A stretch of 26,230 bases of DNA from RGIG9115 sp045649825 (lineage in GTDB: Bacteria > Bacillota > Clostridia > UBA1381). The position numbers and the translations under genes were made by a program. The notes beneath the pieces were generated by a model that was not told the DNA's origin, searched no databases, and saw only the letters and a list, made by a program, of their open reading frames with translations. Positions 7,407 through 14,535 of the stretch are shown here, in pieces. Where the stretch lies: positions 1 to 26,230 of the forward strand of contig JAZRQO010000018.1 of assembly GCA_045649825.1 (NCBI GenBank), in the 5' to 3' direction. Each line of letters starts with the position of its first letter. Position 1 is the first letter of the stretch.

Positions 7407-8150
7407 TCAAAGGTATTTTTTTACTGTAAGATGAAGCCGACCGCTACGGGTTTCTCCCGAAACCTCTTGAAGAACAAACCTTCCGAAGCCGCGAACGGAA
7501 AACAAATCCCCCTCGCCCACCCGTGCAGACATATCTGCTGTGGGACGGTGGTTAATGCTTACTTTTTCGCGCTCTACAAGGGTTGCTGCCTTACTTCTCG
7601 AAATTCCAAGGCCTGCTGCAACAACTGCATCAAGCCGAAGAGATGCGGCAATTGCTTTTACAACTTGGAACTTGCCTTCGGGAAAGCGAAAATCATCAGC
7701 TTCCACAACTCTCACTTTAACACCATGAGAGCCGATTTTACGGAGATTCATAAGAACATAGTCTGCAACAGATTGATGAAGAAAAACAAAAGCTTCATCC
7801 TCTGCAACAAGAATATCACCAATTCTGTCACGTTCTATACCAAGCCCCATAAGGCTACCAAGATAGTCCCTGTGGGAAAAATCCTTTTTAAAGCTACAGC
7901 TAATACCCACAAGAGATATAGGAAATGCCTTTGTGTCAGGCTCCTCCCAATCAGGGAAAACACCAAGTATTTTACGTTCACAGGCTTCGTGACCGCCAAA
8001 CATAACAGCTTCTGCCGTTATCATTCTGTTATCATTAAGAATTGCCTGCTCACCGCCATCATAAAACTTTGAAAACACGGCACATCCACGCTTTTCACAC
8101 AAAGCATACAAATCCGCCGCCGCACTTAAAAGTATATTATCATTATTCAT
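7407..8150 (-). CDS. ylmH: S4-domain RNA-binding protein YlmH
   Basis: The protein has 247 residues. The N-terminal two thirds match the YlmH-specific domain (DYLGSLMGLGIERDRIGDILV at about residues 95-115). The C-terminal S4 fold (about residues 170-230) carries RLDAVVAAGLGISRSKAATLVEREKVSINHRP, an RNA-binding loop that in homologues contacts the ribosome. YlmH belongs to the sepF-divIVA cluster, and in Bacillus subtilis it has been reported as a factor acting on stalled 50S-nascent chain complexes. The start ATG has only a weak AGGT upstream, after an 85-bp gap with a hairpin, so its translation may be set low. It ends 14 bp before divIVA. Confidence 0.93.
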   Translation of the reverse strand: MNNDNILLSAAADLYALCEKRGCAVFSKFYDGGEQAILNDNRMITAEAVMFGGHEACERKILGVFPDWEEPDTKAFPISLVGISCSFKKDFSHRDYLGSLMGLGIERDRIGDILVAEDEAFVFLHQSVADYVLMNLRKIGSHGVKVRVVEADDFRFPEGKFQVVKAIAASLRLDAVVAAGLGISRSKAATLVEREKVSINHRPTADMSARVGEGDLFSVRGFGRFVLQEVSGETRSGRLHLTVKKYL

Positions 8151-8168
8151 ATATTATTACCTAAAACA

Positions 8169-8195
8169 GGGGATTGCCAGCGGTAGACAATCCCC
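8169..8195 (-). promoter_or_regulatory. Hairpin in the sepF-ylmH gap, possible attenuator
   Basis: GGGGATTG (8169-8176) and CAATCCCC (8188-8195) form a perfect 8-bp stem with an 11-nt loop. AAC/GTT pairs lie outside it around a mismatch. On the minus strand it is followed by TGTTTTAGG, a short U-tract, then the ylmH start. It may be a weak terminator or an RNA-processing or stability element that lowers expression of ylmH-divIVA-ileS. It occupies the position where ylmG lies in many relatives. Confidence 0.55.
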
Positions 8196-8235
8196 GTTCA
8201 AAGTCTTATATCAAAATATTTCTCAAGCCCGTGAA

Positions 8236-8685
8236 TCAGATATCAAAATCAAGGGTTGAAGGAGCTTTTTTTCTGATTTCGTCGCTGTTTATTTTCATTC
8301 CCTTTGGAGTTGCAATGAAAATACCGCCTGTTACACGCTTTATGCTTCCGTCAACACCGTAAACAGCGCCAACCATAAAGTCAACTACTCTTTCAGCATC
8401 ACGTGTTTCAAGCTCCATAACATCAAAAATAACAGGGCGTTTTGTTTTAAGCACGTCAGCTATATTTGTAGCTTCGTCGTAGCCCTTTACCTTAACAATA
8501 GTAATGTCGTTTTCATAGCTGCGGGGCGTAGGCTCAGCCTGTTCTTTTCTTGAGTAGAATTTTGAGAAAGTTCTTCTGGGTTCTGCCTCTTCCTCTTCAT
8601 ATTCCACTTCATCATCAAATTCATCGAAATCCTCAAAATCAGGCTCTCCACCAATAAAATCTTTAATTGAACTTACAATTCCCAT
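8236..8685 (-). CDS. sepF: Cell division protein SepF
   Basis: The protein has 149 residues. The N-terminal amphipathic helix MGIVSSIKDFIGG is the membrane-binding element. It is followed by an acidic low-complexity linker (residues 15-50, mainly Asp/Glu/Phe) and the globular SepF domain (about residues 60-145), with TKRPVIFDVMELETRDAERVVDFMVGAVYGVDGSIKRVTGGIFIATP. The family polymerises into rings and tethers FtsZ filaments to the membrane at mid-cell. The start has GGAGG 9 nt upstream. It follows yggS by 36 bp, as in the Bacillus ylmE-sepF pair. Confidence 0.97.
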   Translation of the reverse strand: MGIVSSIKDFIGGEPDFEDFDEFDDEVEYEEEEAEPRRTFSKFYSRKEQAEPTPRSYENDITIVKVKGYDEATNIADVLKTKRPVIFDVMELETRDAERVVDFMVGAVYGVDGSIKRVTGGIFIATPKGMKINSDEIRKKAPSTLDFDI

Positions 8686-8721
8686 TATACTCTTCCTCCG
8701 CCTTTTCTTTTATGGTAAATT

Positions 8722-9417
8722 TTATACTTTATCATAATTCCTTTCGCCGAAAATTCTGCTTCCAACCCTTACCATAGTGGAACCACATTCCACCGCTGTT
8801 TCAAAATCTCCGCTCATTCCCATCGAAAGAACATCCATACTAATATTATGATATGTTTTACGACTAATGTCAAGAAATATTTTATTTATGTTACAAAAAA
8901 GTAATTTTTTTGTAACATAATCGCAATCTTTAGGAAGAATTGTCATTAACCCTCGGATTTTAACATGTTTCATTCCTTCAGAATGTTCAAAAAACTCTTC
9001 AAGTTCTTCAGGTCTGATACCGAATTTTGATTCTTCCCCAGAAATATTTACCTGAATAAGGATGTCCATACTCTCTACTCCGCGGAGTTCTGCCTGACGT
9101 TCTATTTCGTCCATAAGACGAAGAGAGTCCACACTGTGAATCATGCACACCTTATCTATTATATATTTAACCTTATTCGATTGAAGATGTCCTATCAGAT
9201 GCCATCTTACAGGCTTTACTTTATCATATTTTTCGAGAATTTCCTGAACCTTGTTTTCTCCTATATCAGTAACTCCGCAATCAATTGCACGATTTATGAT
9301 ATCGGGAGAGTAAGTCTTTGTTACTGCAACAAGGGTAACATCCTCAAAAGCTCTGCCAACTCTGCAAGCACTGTTAAATATTGCTTTTCTGACTTCTTCA
9401 AGCCTTTCGCCTATCAC
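8722..9417 (-). CDS. yggS: YggS/PROSC-family PLP homeostasis protein
   Basis: The protein has 231 residues and is a single TIM-barrel, fold-type III PLP protein. The PLP lysine is in AVTKTY (Lys34). The conserved GENKVQEILEKY, WHLIGHLQSNK and LSMGMSGDFETAVECGSTMVRVGSRIFGER blocks are intact. Known members bind PLP without catalysing a reaction and buffer vitamin B6 and amino-acid/keto-acid pools. It is called ylmE in the Bacillus division cluster. The start is GTG at 9417, with AAAGG overlapping the stop of the upstream gene 9 bp away, which indicates translational coupling. Confidence 0.96.
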   Translation of the reverse strand: MIGERLEEVRKAIFNSACRVGRAFEDVTLVAVTKTYSPDIINRAIDCGVTDIGENKVQEILEKYDKVKPVRWHLIGHLQSNKVKYIIDKVCMIHSVDSLRLMDEIERQAELRGVESMDILIQVNISGEESKFGIRPEELEEFFEHSEGMKHVKIRGLMTILPKDCDYVTKKLLFCNINKIFLDISRKTYHNISMDVLSMGMSGDFETAVECGSTMVRVGSRIFGERNYDKV

Positions 9418-9426
9418 CTTAAAAGC

Positions 9427-10605
9427 CTACCTTTCTCCAAGCACAAATTCGTCCACACCGTCAAGCTTTCTCTCTGCGTCCTTGGGGCTGCGGATTATTA
9501 CATATTCTGCAACCTCATTTGTGTATATAATTTCACAGGGATAAAAACGCTCCACATTGTTTTTCCTCGCAAGCACACCCTTTACTCCGTCACGTGTTCT
9601 TATAGCATATACAGGCACCTTATAGCCTGAATAGCTTTTGAATATGAGGTCCATCTTACTGCTTCGCATTGAATATGCACCCTCTATGTATTGGGTACTT
9701 TCAATAACAACAACACTTCTTCCGTCTTTCGTAGGAGAAACATTCACAATACGTCCCGAAGCCTCGACACCGGGAATATTGTCAAAGCGCATAGAAACGG
9801 AGCTTCCAACACTACTGTTTTCAAGGCGCTGTGATGCAACTGCACATATTACATACCATTTATGGTTGTTAACTACCTTACACACACTGTCGCCAGAATT
9901 AACTGTCTGATTAGAAGTTTTTTCCGATACGCCCTGTACCGAGTCAAAATCCTCAACAGTGAAATTCATTACTTTTTCAGGAGTAAGAATATGCTCCATA
10001 CCGTCAAGAACTGTTGAAAAGATACCTGAACCCAGAGCATATATCTCCTGCTTTGAGCCGCCTATTTTCTTTTCCGCAATCGCTTTTTGCTCACTTAGCA
10101 TATTTATAGTTTCGCTGGTATTTGCAGTAGCAGTTCCTGAACGCAAACTAACAATTGCATCCCTATAGGCTCTTACCTTGTTGACATCTCCATCTACCGC
10201 AGCTGAAATCAAATCCTTTTTATAGGTTTCAATCCTGTTCTCTGTATCAGAATCGTCATCGGAAACATTCACAAAAAGCGTGGATTCTCTTGCGTTTTCT
10301 ATTTTTTTGTCTATGGTATTGAGTTCCTGAAGAATCTCCTGGCTCACATTACCGCTGTAAACAGTGGAAATAAGTACACCGCTTCCCGTTCTCATACCGT
10401 CACTGTAATGATTGTATACCGTTCCTGCACGGTCTGCAGTATATACAATTTCATCACGGACAAAGTAGCAGTCGGTATAAACAAATTCGTCATAAACACC
10501 GTACACCGCCTTTTGGGTTAAAAGGGGACTGCTCATATATTTTGTTCCGTAAAAAAGGATTGTACACACAAGAGCCAGCACAACTGCCGCTATACCTTTT
10601 TTCAT
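9427..10605 (-). CDS. HlyD-like membrane-anchored adaptor protein in the division operon
   Basis: The protein has 392 residues and no well-defined function that I know of. It has one N-terminal membrane segment (about residues 4-24) and an extracytoplasmic remainder. A split lipoyl-like half appears at about residues 55-80 (ADRAGTVYNHYSDGMRTGSG). A helical, charged hairpin covers about 88-185, with a second lipoyl-like half at 190-245 (GSGIFSTVLDGME ... VNSGDSVCKVV). Beta-barrel-like strands follow to the end. This order is that of HlyD/AcrA membrane-fusion proteins, but no transporter gene is adjacent. The ATG at 10605 is favoured by GGTGG 8 nt upstream over a GTG at 10617 without a site. 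It lies between hslO and yggS, so a role at the division site or envelope is possible (inference). Confidence 0.7.
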   Translation of the reverse strand: MKKGIAAVVLALVCTILFYGTKYMSSPLLTQKAVYGVYDEFVYTDCYFVRDEIVYTADRAGTVYNHYSDGMRTGSGVLISTVYSGNVSQEILQELNTIDKKIENARESTLFVNVSDDDSDTENRIETYKKDLISAAVDGDVNKVRAYRDAIVSLRSGTATANTSETINMLSEQKAIAEKKIGGSKQEIYALGSGIFSTVLDGMEHILTPEKVMNFTVEDFDSVQGVSEKTSNQTVNSGDSVCKVVNNHKWYVICAVASQRLENSSVGSSVSMRFDNIPGVEASGRIVNVSPTKDGRSVVVIESTQYIEGAYSMRSSKMDLIFKSYSGYKVPVYAIRTRDGVKGVLARKNNVERFYPCEIIYTNEVAEYVIIRSPKDAERKLDGVDEFVLGER

Positions 10606-10635
10606 ACGCTTCACCACCGAGTATGTTAATCAGAA

Positions 10636-11526
10636 TTATTTTTTCGTTGCTTTTTTCAGAAGCTCTGTAAGCTCCTCTTTTGAAAACTTGTATTTATTGT
10701 CACAGAACTGACAGCAAAGCTCTGCTTCGCCCTGTTCGTCTATAATCCCCTGAAGCTCCTGCTTGCCTATAGAAATAAGTGCCTTTTCCATTCTGTCCTT
10801 CGAACAGTTGCACTGATACACAGGCTTACCTTCGCTGTTCTCAATAAAGAAGTCGATACCCTCTACTACATCAAAAATTATATCCTCTGCACTCTTTCCC
10901 TCTGCTATCAAAGAAGTTACGGGGGGAAGGTTGTCCAGTGTCTTTTCAATAAGCTGTGCTTCTTCGTCAGTAGAGCCGGGCATCATCTGAATCATAAATC
11001 CTCCTGATGCAATTACCGAGTTATCGGTATCAACAAGAACGCCGAGAGCTACCGCTGTGGGAATCTGCTCACTCTGAGCATAGTACATTGTCACGTCTTC
11101 CGCAATTTCTCCCGATACCAGAGGAATCTGCCCAATATACGGTTCCTTCATACCAAGGTCACGGATTACATTAAGAACGCCCCTGCCCACTGCACCGCCA
11201 ACATCAAGCTTACCTTTTTCGTTAAGGGGCCTGTCTACATATGGGTTTGCAACGTAACCTCTTACTCTGAGTTCACTGTCGGCACAAACCACGATATTGC
11301 CCAGAGGGCCATCGCCCTTTACCTGAAGCGTAAGTGAATCGGTGTCGTTTTTAAGACCTGCCGCCGCCATAAGCACGCCTGCCGTAAGGGTTCTTCCCAG
11401 TGCCGCTGTTGCTACAGGGTATGTGTGATGTATTTTCTGAGCTTCATTTACAAGGTCGGTAGTCACTGCTGCAAATACACGCACACCGCCATCCATTGAA
11501 GTACCTCTCTTAAAAATGTCTGCCAT
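10636..11526 (-). CDS. hslO: Redox-regulated chaperone Hsp33
   Basis: The protein has 296 residues and is a cytoplasmic holdase activated by oxidation. The N-terminal domain includes TYPVATAALGRTLTAG and GNIVVCADS. The C-terminal zinc switch is complete: CNC at residues 239-241 and CQFC at 272-275, separated by 30 residues, with one extra Cys at 271. The ATG at 11526 is chosen because GAGAGG lies 10 nt upstream; the TTG at 11544 has none. It is third in the operon, 21 bp after cdaR. In most Firmicutes Hsp33 is not in the sepF cluster, so its place here is a lineage feature. Confidence 0.96.
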   Translation of the reverse strand: MADIFKRGTSMDGGVRVFAAVTTDLVNEAQKIHHTYPVATAALGRTLTAGVLMAAAGLKNDTDSLTLQVKGDGPLGNIVVCADSELRVRGYVANPYVDRPLNEKGKLDVGGAVGRGVLNVIRDLGMKEPYIGQIPLVSGEIAEDVTMYYAQSEQIPTAVALGVLVDTDNSVIASGGFMIQMMPGSTDEEAQLIEKTLDNLPPVTSLIAEGKSAEDIIFDVVEGIDFFIENSEGKPVYQCNCSKDRMEKALISIGKQELQGIIDEQGEAELCCQFCDNKYKFSKEELTELLKKATKK

Positions 11527-11547
11527 TGTGTTTTTTCCTCTCAAACT

Positions 11548-12777
11548 TTATTTCTGAATAAGATTTATTGTTATTTTATCGTCGTTTTCTTCAAATCGGA
11601 TATGCTCATCCGAAAGTTTTATCCTGCCCTCGTTTGCTCCCTGTACAAAATCGGAGCAATCAACAATGCCTGTTACTTCCCCGTCAAAATCCTCAGGTAT
11701 GAGCAGTTTCTTCTCTACCTTAAATTCATTTTTTGAACTTTCAAGACCTTCGGGGACATTTTTAAGCTGAACATTAAATTCAACGCGCTTTTCTTTAAGA
11801 GGGATAAGATTTATCTTAAGAGATAGATTATAGTCGGGAATATATAAATTCTCATCTTCTTCTATTTCAAGAAATACTGTATGCTCCCCTTCTTTATATT
11901 CACCACTTGGAATAAGCGCAGTGATTTTTTTAGGTGCGTCCTTACCGCTTAATACGCCTACATCAATCACAGGCATATTCAAATCCCGCAAATCATAGTC
12001 AACTTTAAATTGACGGCTGAGCAGAGGATTTGCCTCAACATCTATGTCGAGAACTTGTCTTTTATAAATCGTGTTGTTTACACTCACAACTCCTATGGAA
12101 CAAAAAACTGAGGAGTCCTCAGGAAGTGTTCTGCCTTCTTTATCCACAAAACGGATTTCGTTAACTGTTTTCCCGCTTTTTTCAAGACTGGATACATCTA
12201 CCGTGACAATACAACCCTTTATGCTTTCTACATCGGACACGGAGCCTGAAACCATTACTTCTTCAATATCAGGAACAGAGCTTACAATGTTACCTCTGCT
12301 TTCCTGACTTACATCACCAAGCTGCTCCGCAATTACGGGAACTGATTTATCGTATCTTGGCTCAACCATAAGCTCAACGCTGGAAAAGCTCTGTTTTTCA
12401 ACGGATATATTATCGGGTACATTCAGCTTCACGGGCATAACTATTTTACCCTTTTTGTTGATACCCGTAACATCAACCTCAACACTTATGCGGCGGGCAC
12501 CGTTAAGAAGATTGCGACGTGTTCCCTTTGCCCTGATGGAAAGGTCGGGAATTTCGTGCTTGTTTACAATTACAAATCCCTTATCACGAAGATATGATTC
12601 TCCTTTATAGGTTATTGCCACATCCTTAAACGGCTCGGTGATTTCAGGATTTACCACGTTAACCACGAGTACCCATACCACAATTGCCAAAACAACCGAA
12701 ACAATCATACGTTGTATTTTCTGAAGGTTTTTACCCTCAACGGGAGGCTTGCTAACATTATTTTTTTCCTTTTCCAT
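11548..12777 (-). CDS. cdaR: YbbR-domain regulator of the c-di-AMP cyclase (CdaR)
   Basis: The protein has 409 residues: an N-terminal cytoplasmic tail, one membrane helix (about residues 25-45, MIVSVVLAIVVWVLVVNVV) and an extracytoplasmic chain of about four YbbR repeats. These show the typical strand-rich modules with 'V-x-V-x-G' turns (IEEVMVSGSVSDVESIKGCIVTVDVS). In Bacillus and Listeria CdaR binds the membrane cyclase CdaA and tunes c-di-AMP output. The ATG at 12777 has GGAGG 8 nt upstream, inside the end of cdaA, and the two genes overlap by 20 bp. The usual third member glmM is absent; hslO follows instead. Confidence 0.93.
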   Translation of the reverse strand: MEKEKNNVSKPPVEGKNLQKIQRMIVSVVLAIVVWVLVVNVVNPEITEPFKDVAITYKGESYLRDKGFVIVNKHEIPDLSIRAKGTRRNLLNGARRISVEVDVTGINKKGKIVMPVKLNVPDNISVEKQSFSSVELMVEPRYDKSVPVIAEQLGDVSQESRGNIVSSVPDIEEVMVSGSVSDVESIKGCIVTVDVSSLEKSGKTVNEIRFVDKEGRTLPEDSSVFCSIGVVSVNNTIYKRQVLDIDVEANPLLSRQFKVDYDLRDLNMPVIDVGVLSGKDAPKKITALIPSGEYKEGEHTVFLEIEEDENLYIPDYNLSLKINLIPLKEKRVEFNVQLKNVPEGLESSKNEFKVEKKLLIPEDFDGEVTGIVDCSDFVQGANEGRIKLSDEHIRFEENDDKITINLIQK

Positions 12778-13633
12778 TGAATGAGCCTCCTTTCTTGAGA
12801 TTGGCGAGGAACTTGACAAAATTCCTTTCTGCTTCGGAATCGAAAAAGCGTTCAAGTGCATGCTTAAGGGGTTCTCTGGTTACATTACGTGTGAGAGATC
12901 CGCCAAGGGCAATGGAAATTCTGCCCGATTCTTCACTTACAACTATTATCATCGCGTCGGAAACCTCAGATATACCAAGTGCTGCACGATGCCTTGTACC
13001 AAGCTCTGCCGAAAGATTATCATTTGATGTAAGAGGAAGAAAACAGCCTGCACTGTGAATCCTTCCGTTTCTTACAATAACTGCACCGTCGTGGAGAGGA
13101 CTGTTTTTGAAAAAGATATTCATAAGCAGCTCTTTGCTGACATCTGCATCGATTTTTGTACCCCTCTTTGTGTGATCTCCAAGCTTTGTGTCACGTTCTA
13201 TTACAATAAGTGCACCTGTTCTCTCCCGTGACATATCCGTTACGGCGTCAACAATACTGTCTACCACAGTATCGTTACCGTTATCGCCCTGACCCGGTTC
13301 ATTTGTGGCAATGTCGATGAGCTTACCTACCCTTGACCGTCCAAGCCGTTCCAGGAGACTTCTGAGTTCCGGCTGAAAAAGAACGACCAGTGCAAACACT
13401 CCCACCTGCACAATGGCACTGAGAATATAATTTATTATGGTGAGATGGAACCAGTCGCTTAGTGCAAGCACTACGAACACAACTATAATTCCCTTTACAA
13501 GCTGCATGGCTCTTGTTTCACGGAGCCATGTTATCATATAGTAAATAACAACTGCGGTTATGAGAATATCCACATAGTCACTGACCTGTATGGTCCTGAG
13601 ATACGCAAAAACTGCATTGACAGCTTTTTCCAC
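12758..13633 (-). CDS. cdaA: Membrane diadenylate cyclase CdaA
   Basis: The protein has 291 residues and makes cyclic di-AMP from two ATP. Three membrane helices lie in residues 20-88. A short linker precedes the DAC domain (about residues 120-275), which holds the catalytic DGA motif at 182-184 and RHR at 214-216, with the sequence GCFLPLTSNDNLSAELGTRHRAALG. The start is GTG at 13633, with GGGAGG 9-10 nt upstream. It is the first gene of the nine-gene operon, behind a perfect sigma-A promoter. c-di-AMP controls potassium and osmolyte uptake and hence turgor, which fits its link with envelope and division genes. Confidence 0.97.
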   Translation of the reverse strand: MEKAVNAVFAYLRTIQVSDYVDILITAVVIYYMITWLRETRAMQLVKGIIVVFVVLALSDWFHLTIINYILSAIVQVGVFALVVLFQPELRSLLERLGRSRVGKLIDIATNEPGQGDNGNDTVVDSIVDAVTDMSRERTGALIVIERDTKLGDHTKRGTKIDADVSKELLMNIFFKNSPLHDGAVIVRNGRIHSAGCFLPLTSNDNLSAELGTRHRAALGISEVSDAMIIVVSEESGRISIALGGSLTRNVTREPLKHALERFFDSEAERNFVKFLANLKKGGSFNGKGKK

Positions 13634-13689
13634 GGCTACAAGCCCTCCCTTTCCTTAAAAGTACACAAAAATCCCATCCTAATAGATAT

Positions 13690-13718
13690 ATTATACATTG
13701 ATTTGAGTATTATGTCAA
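13690..13718 (-). promoter_or_regulatory. Consensus sigma-A promoter of the cdaA-ileS operon
   Basis: On the minus strand: TTGACA (13713-13718), 17 bp, TATAAT (13690-13695), a perfect match to consensus. The start would be near 13683, giving a leader of about 50 nt. It is divergent from the response-regulator promoter, 53 bp away. Confidence 0.92.
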
Positions 13719-13749
13719 TAGAAGATTTAATGTTGGCTCGAAAAAAATA

Positions 13750-13766
13750 TGTAAATTTTATGAAAT
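13750..13766 (+). promoter_or_regulatory. Possible response-regulator binding site (11-bp direct repeat)
   Basis: TGTAAA, 5 bp, TGAAAT stands 5 bp before the -35 box of the two-component operon. It resembles the TGTWAH-N5-TGTWAH layout of WalR/PhoP-type OmpR regulators, with one mismatch in the second half. The surrounding DNA is A/T-rich, so chance is a real alternative. Confidence 0.3.
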
Positions 13767-13771
13767 TTCTA

Positions 13772-13800
13772 TTGCAAAAAACGGATAAATAATATATAAT
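13772..13800 (+). promoter_or_regulatory. Promoter of the response regulator-HAD operon
   Basis: TTGCAA (13772-13777), 17 bp, TATAAT (13795-13800). The start would be near 13807. The GGGAG at 13826-13830 lies 14 nt before the first ATG, which is longer than usual. No other strong promoter was seen before 20840. Confidence 0.82.
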
Positions 13801-13844
13801 TAGAAAGTGAATTTATTTTTTGTAAGGGAGCGAAAGAATTAATT

Positions 13845-14528
13845 ATGAAGATTCTTGTTGTTGATGACGAAAAATTGCTTGTGAAAGGTATAAAATATAA
13901 CCTGGAACAGGAGGGCTACACAGTCGAAACCGCATTTGACGGAGAGGAAGCCGTGCGTCTTGCTCACGACGATTCAATCGACCTGATACTTCTTGACCTT
14001 ATGCTCCCGAAAATGGACGGCTTGTCTGTTTGCAGAAGCGTAAGAAGCTTCTCAAACGTGCCGATTATTATGCTCACGGCAAAGAGTGAGGATATAGACA
14101 AGATTTTAGGACTTGAGTACGGAGCAGATGACTATATTACAAAGCCATTTAACATACGTGAAGTTTCGGCAAGAATAAAAGCCATACTCCGCCGTGTTAA
14201 CCCCGTAAAGAAGGGCGATCGTGACAAAGTTCTTGTTTCGGGAGATATACGCCTTGACTATAACTTCAAGCGTGCCGCAATAGGCAGCAAAACGATTGAG
14301 CTTACCGGAAAAGAATTCGACCTTCTTGAATTGTTTATGAAAAACCCTGGCAAGGTTTATACAAGAGAAAATCTGCTTGATATTGCGTGGGGATTTGACT
14401 ATCCCGGAGATGTCAGAACTGTAGACGTTCACATCAGACGTTTAAGAGAAAAAATCGAAGAAAACCCGGCACAGCCGGAATATATCAAAACCAAATGGGG
14501 TGTAGGTTATTATTACAGAAAAGATTAA
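13845..14528 (+). CDS. OmpR/PhoB-family response regulator
   Basis: The protein has 227 residues. The receiver domain (1-115) has the acidic pocket Asp7/Asp8, phospho-acceptor Asp51 (LLDLMLPKMDG), Thr78 and Lys100 (ITKPF). The winged-helix DNA-binding domain (about 130-225) ends in VRTVDVHIRRLREKIEENPAQPEYIKTKWGVGYYY. The partner kinase begins 7 bp downstream. The sequence is close to clostridial WalR/PhoP-type regulators. The exact orthology is not decidable here, because the walHIJ accessory genes are absent and a GerMN gene takes their place. A possible binding site lies ahead of its own promoter. Confidence 0.95.
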   Translation: MKILVVDDEKLLVKGIKYNLEQEGYTVETAFDGEEAVRLAHDDSIDLILLDLMLPKMDGLSVCRSVRSFSNVPIIMLTAKSEDIDKILGLEYGADDYITKPFNIREVSARIKAILRRVNPVKKGDRDKVLVSGDIRLDYNFKRAAIGSKTIELTGKEFDLLELFMKNPGKVYTRENLLDIAWGFDYPGDVRTVDVHIRRLREKIEENPAQPEYIKTKWGVGYYYRKD

Positions 14529-14535
14529 CAGGTTT

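Noticed and set aside
13634..13844. Riboswitch (for example a c-di-AMP ydaO-type element) ahead of cdaA or the two-component operon
   Set aside because: Both predicted leaders are about 40-50 nt, too short for such an aptamer, and no known motif is visible.
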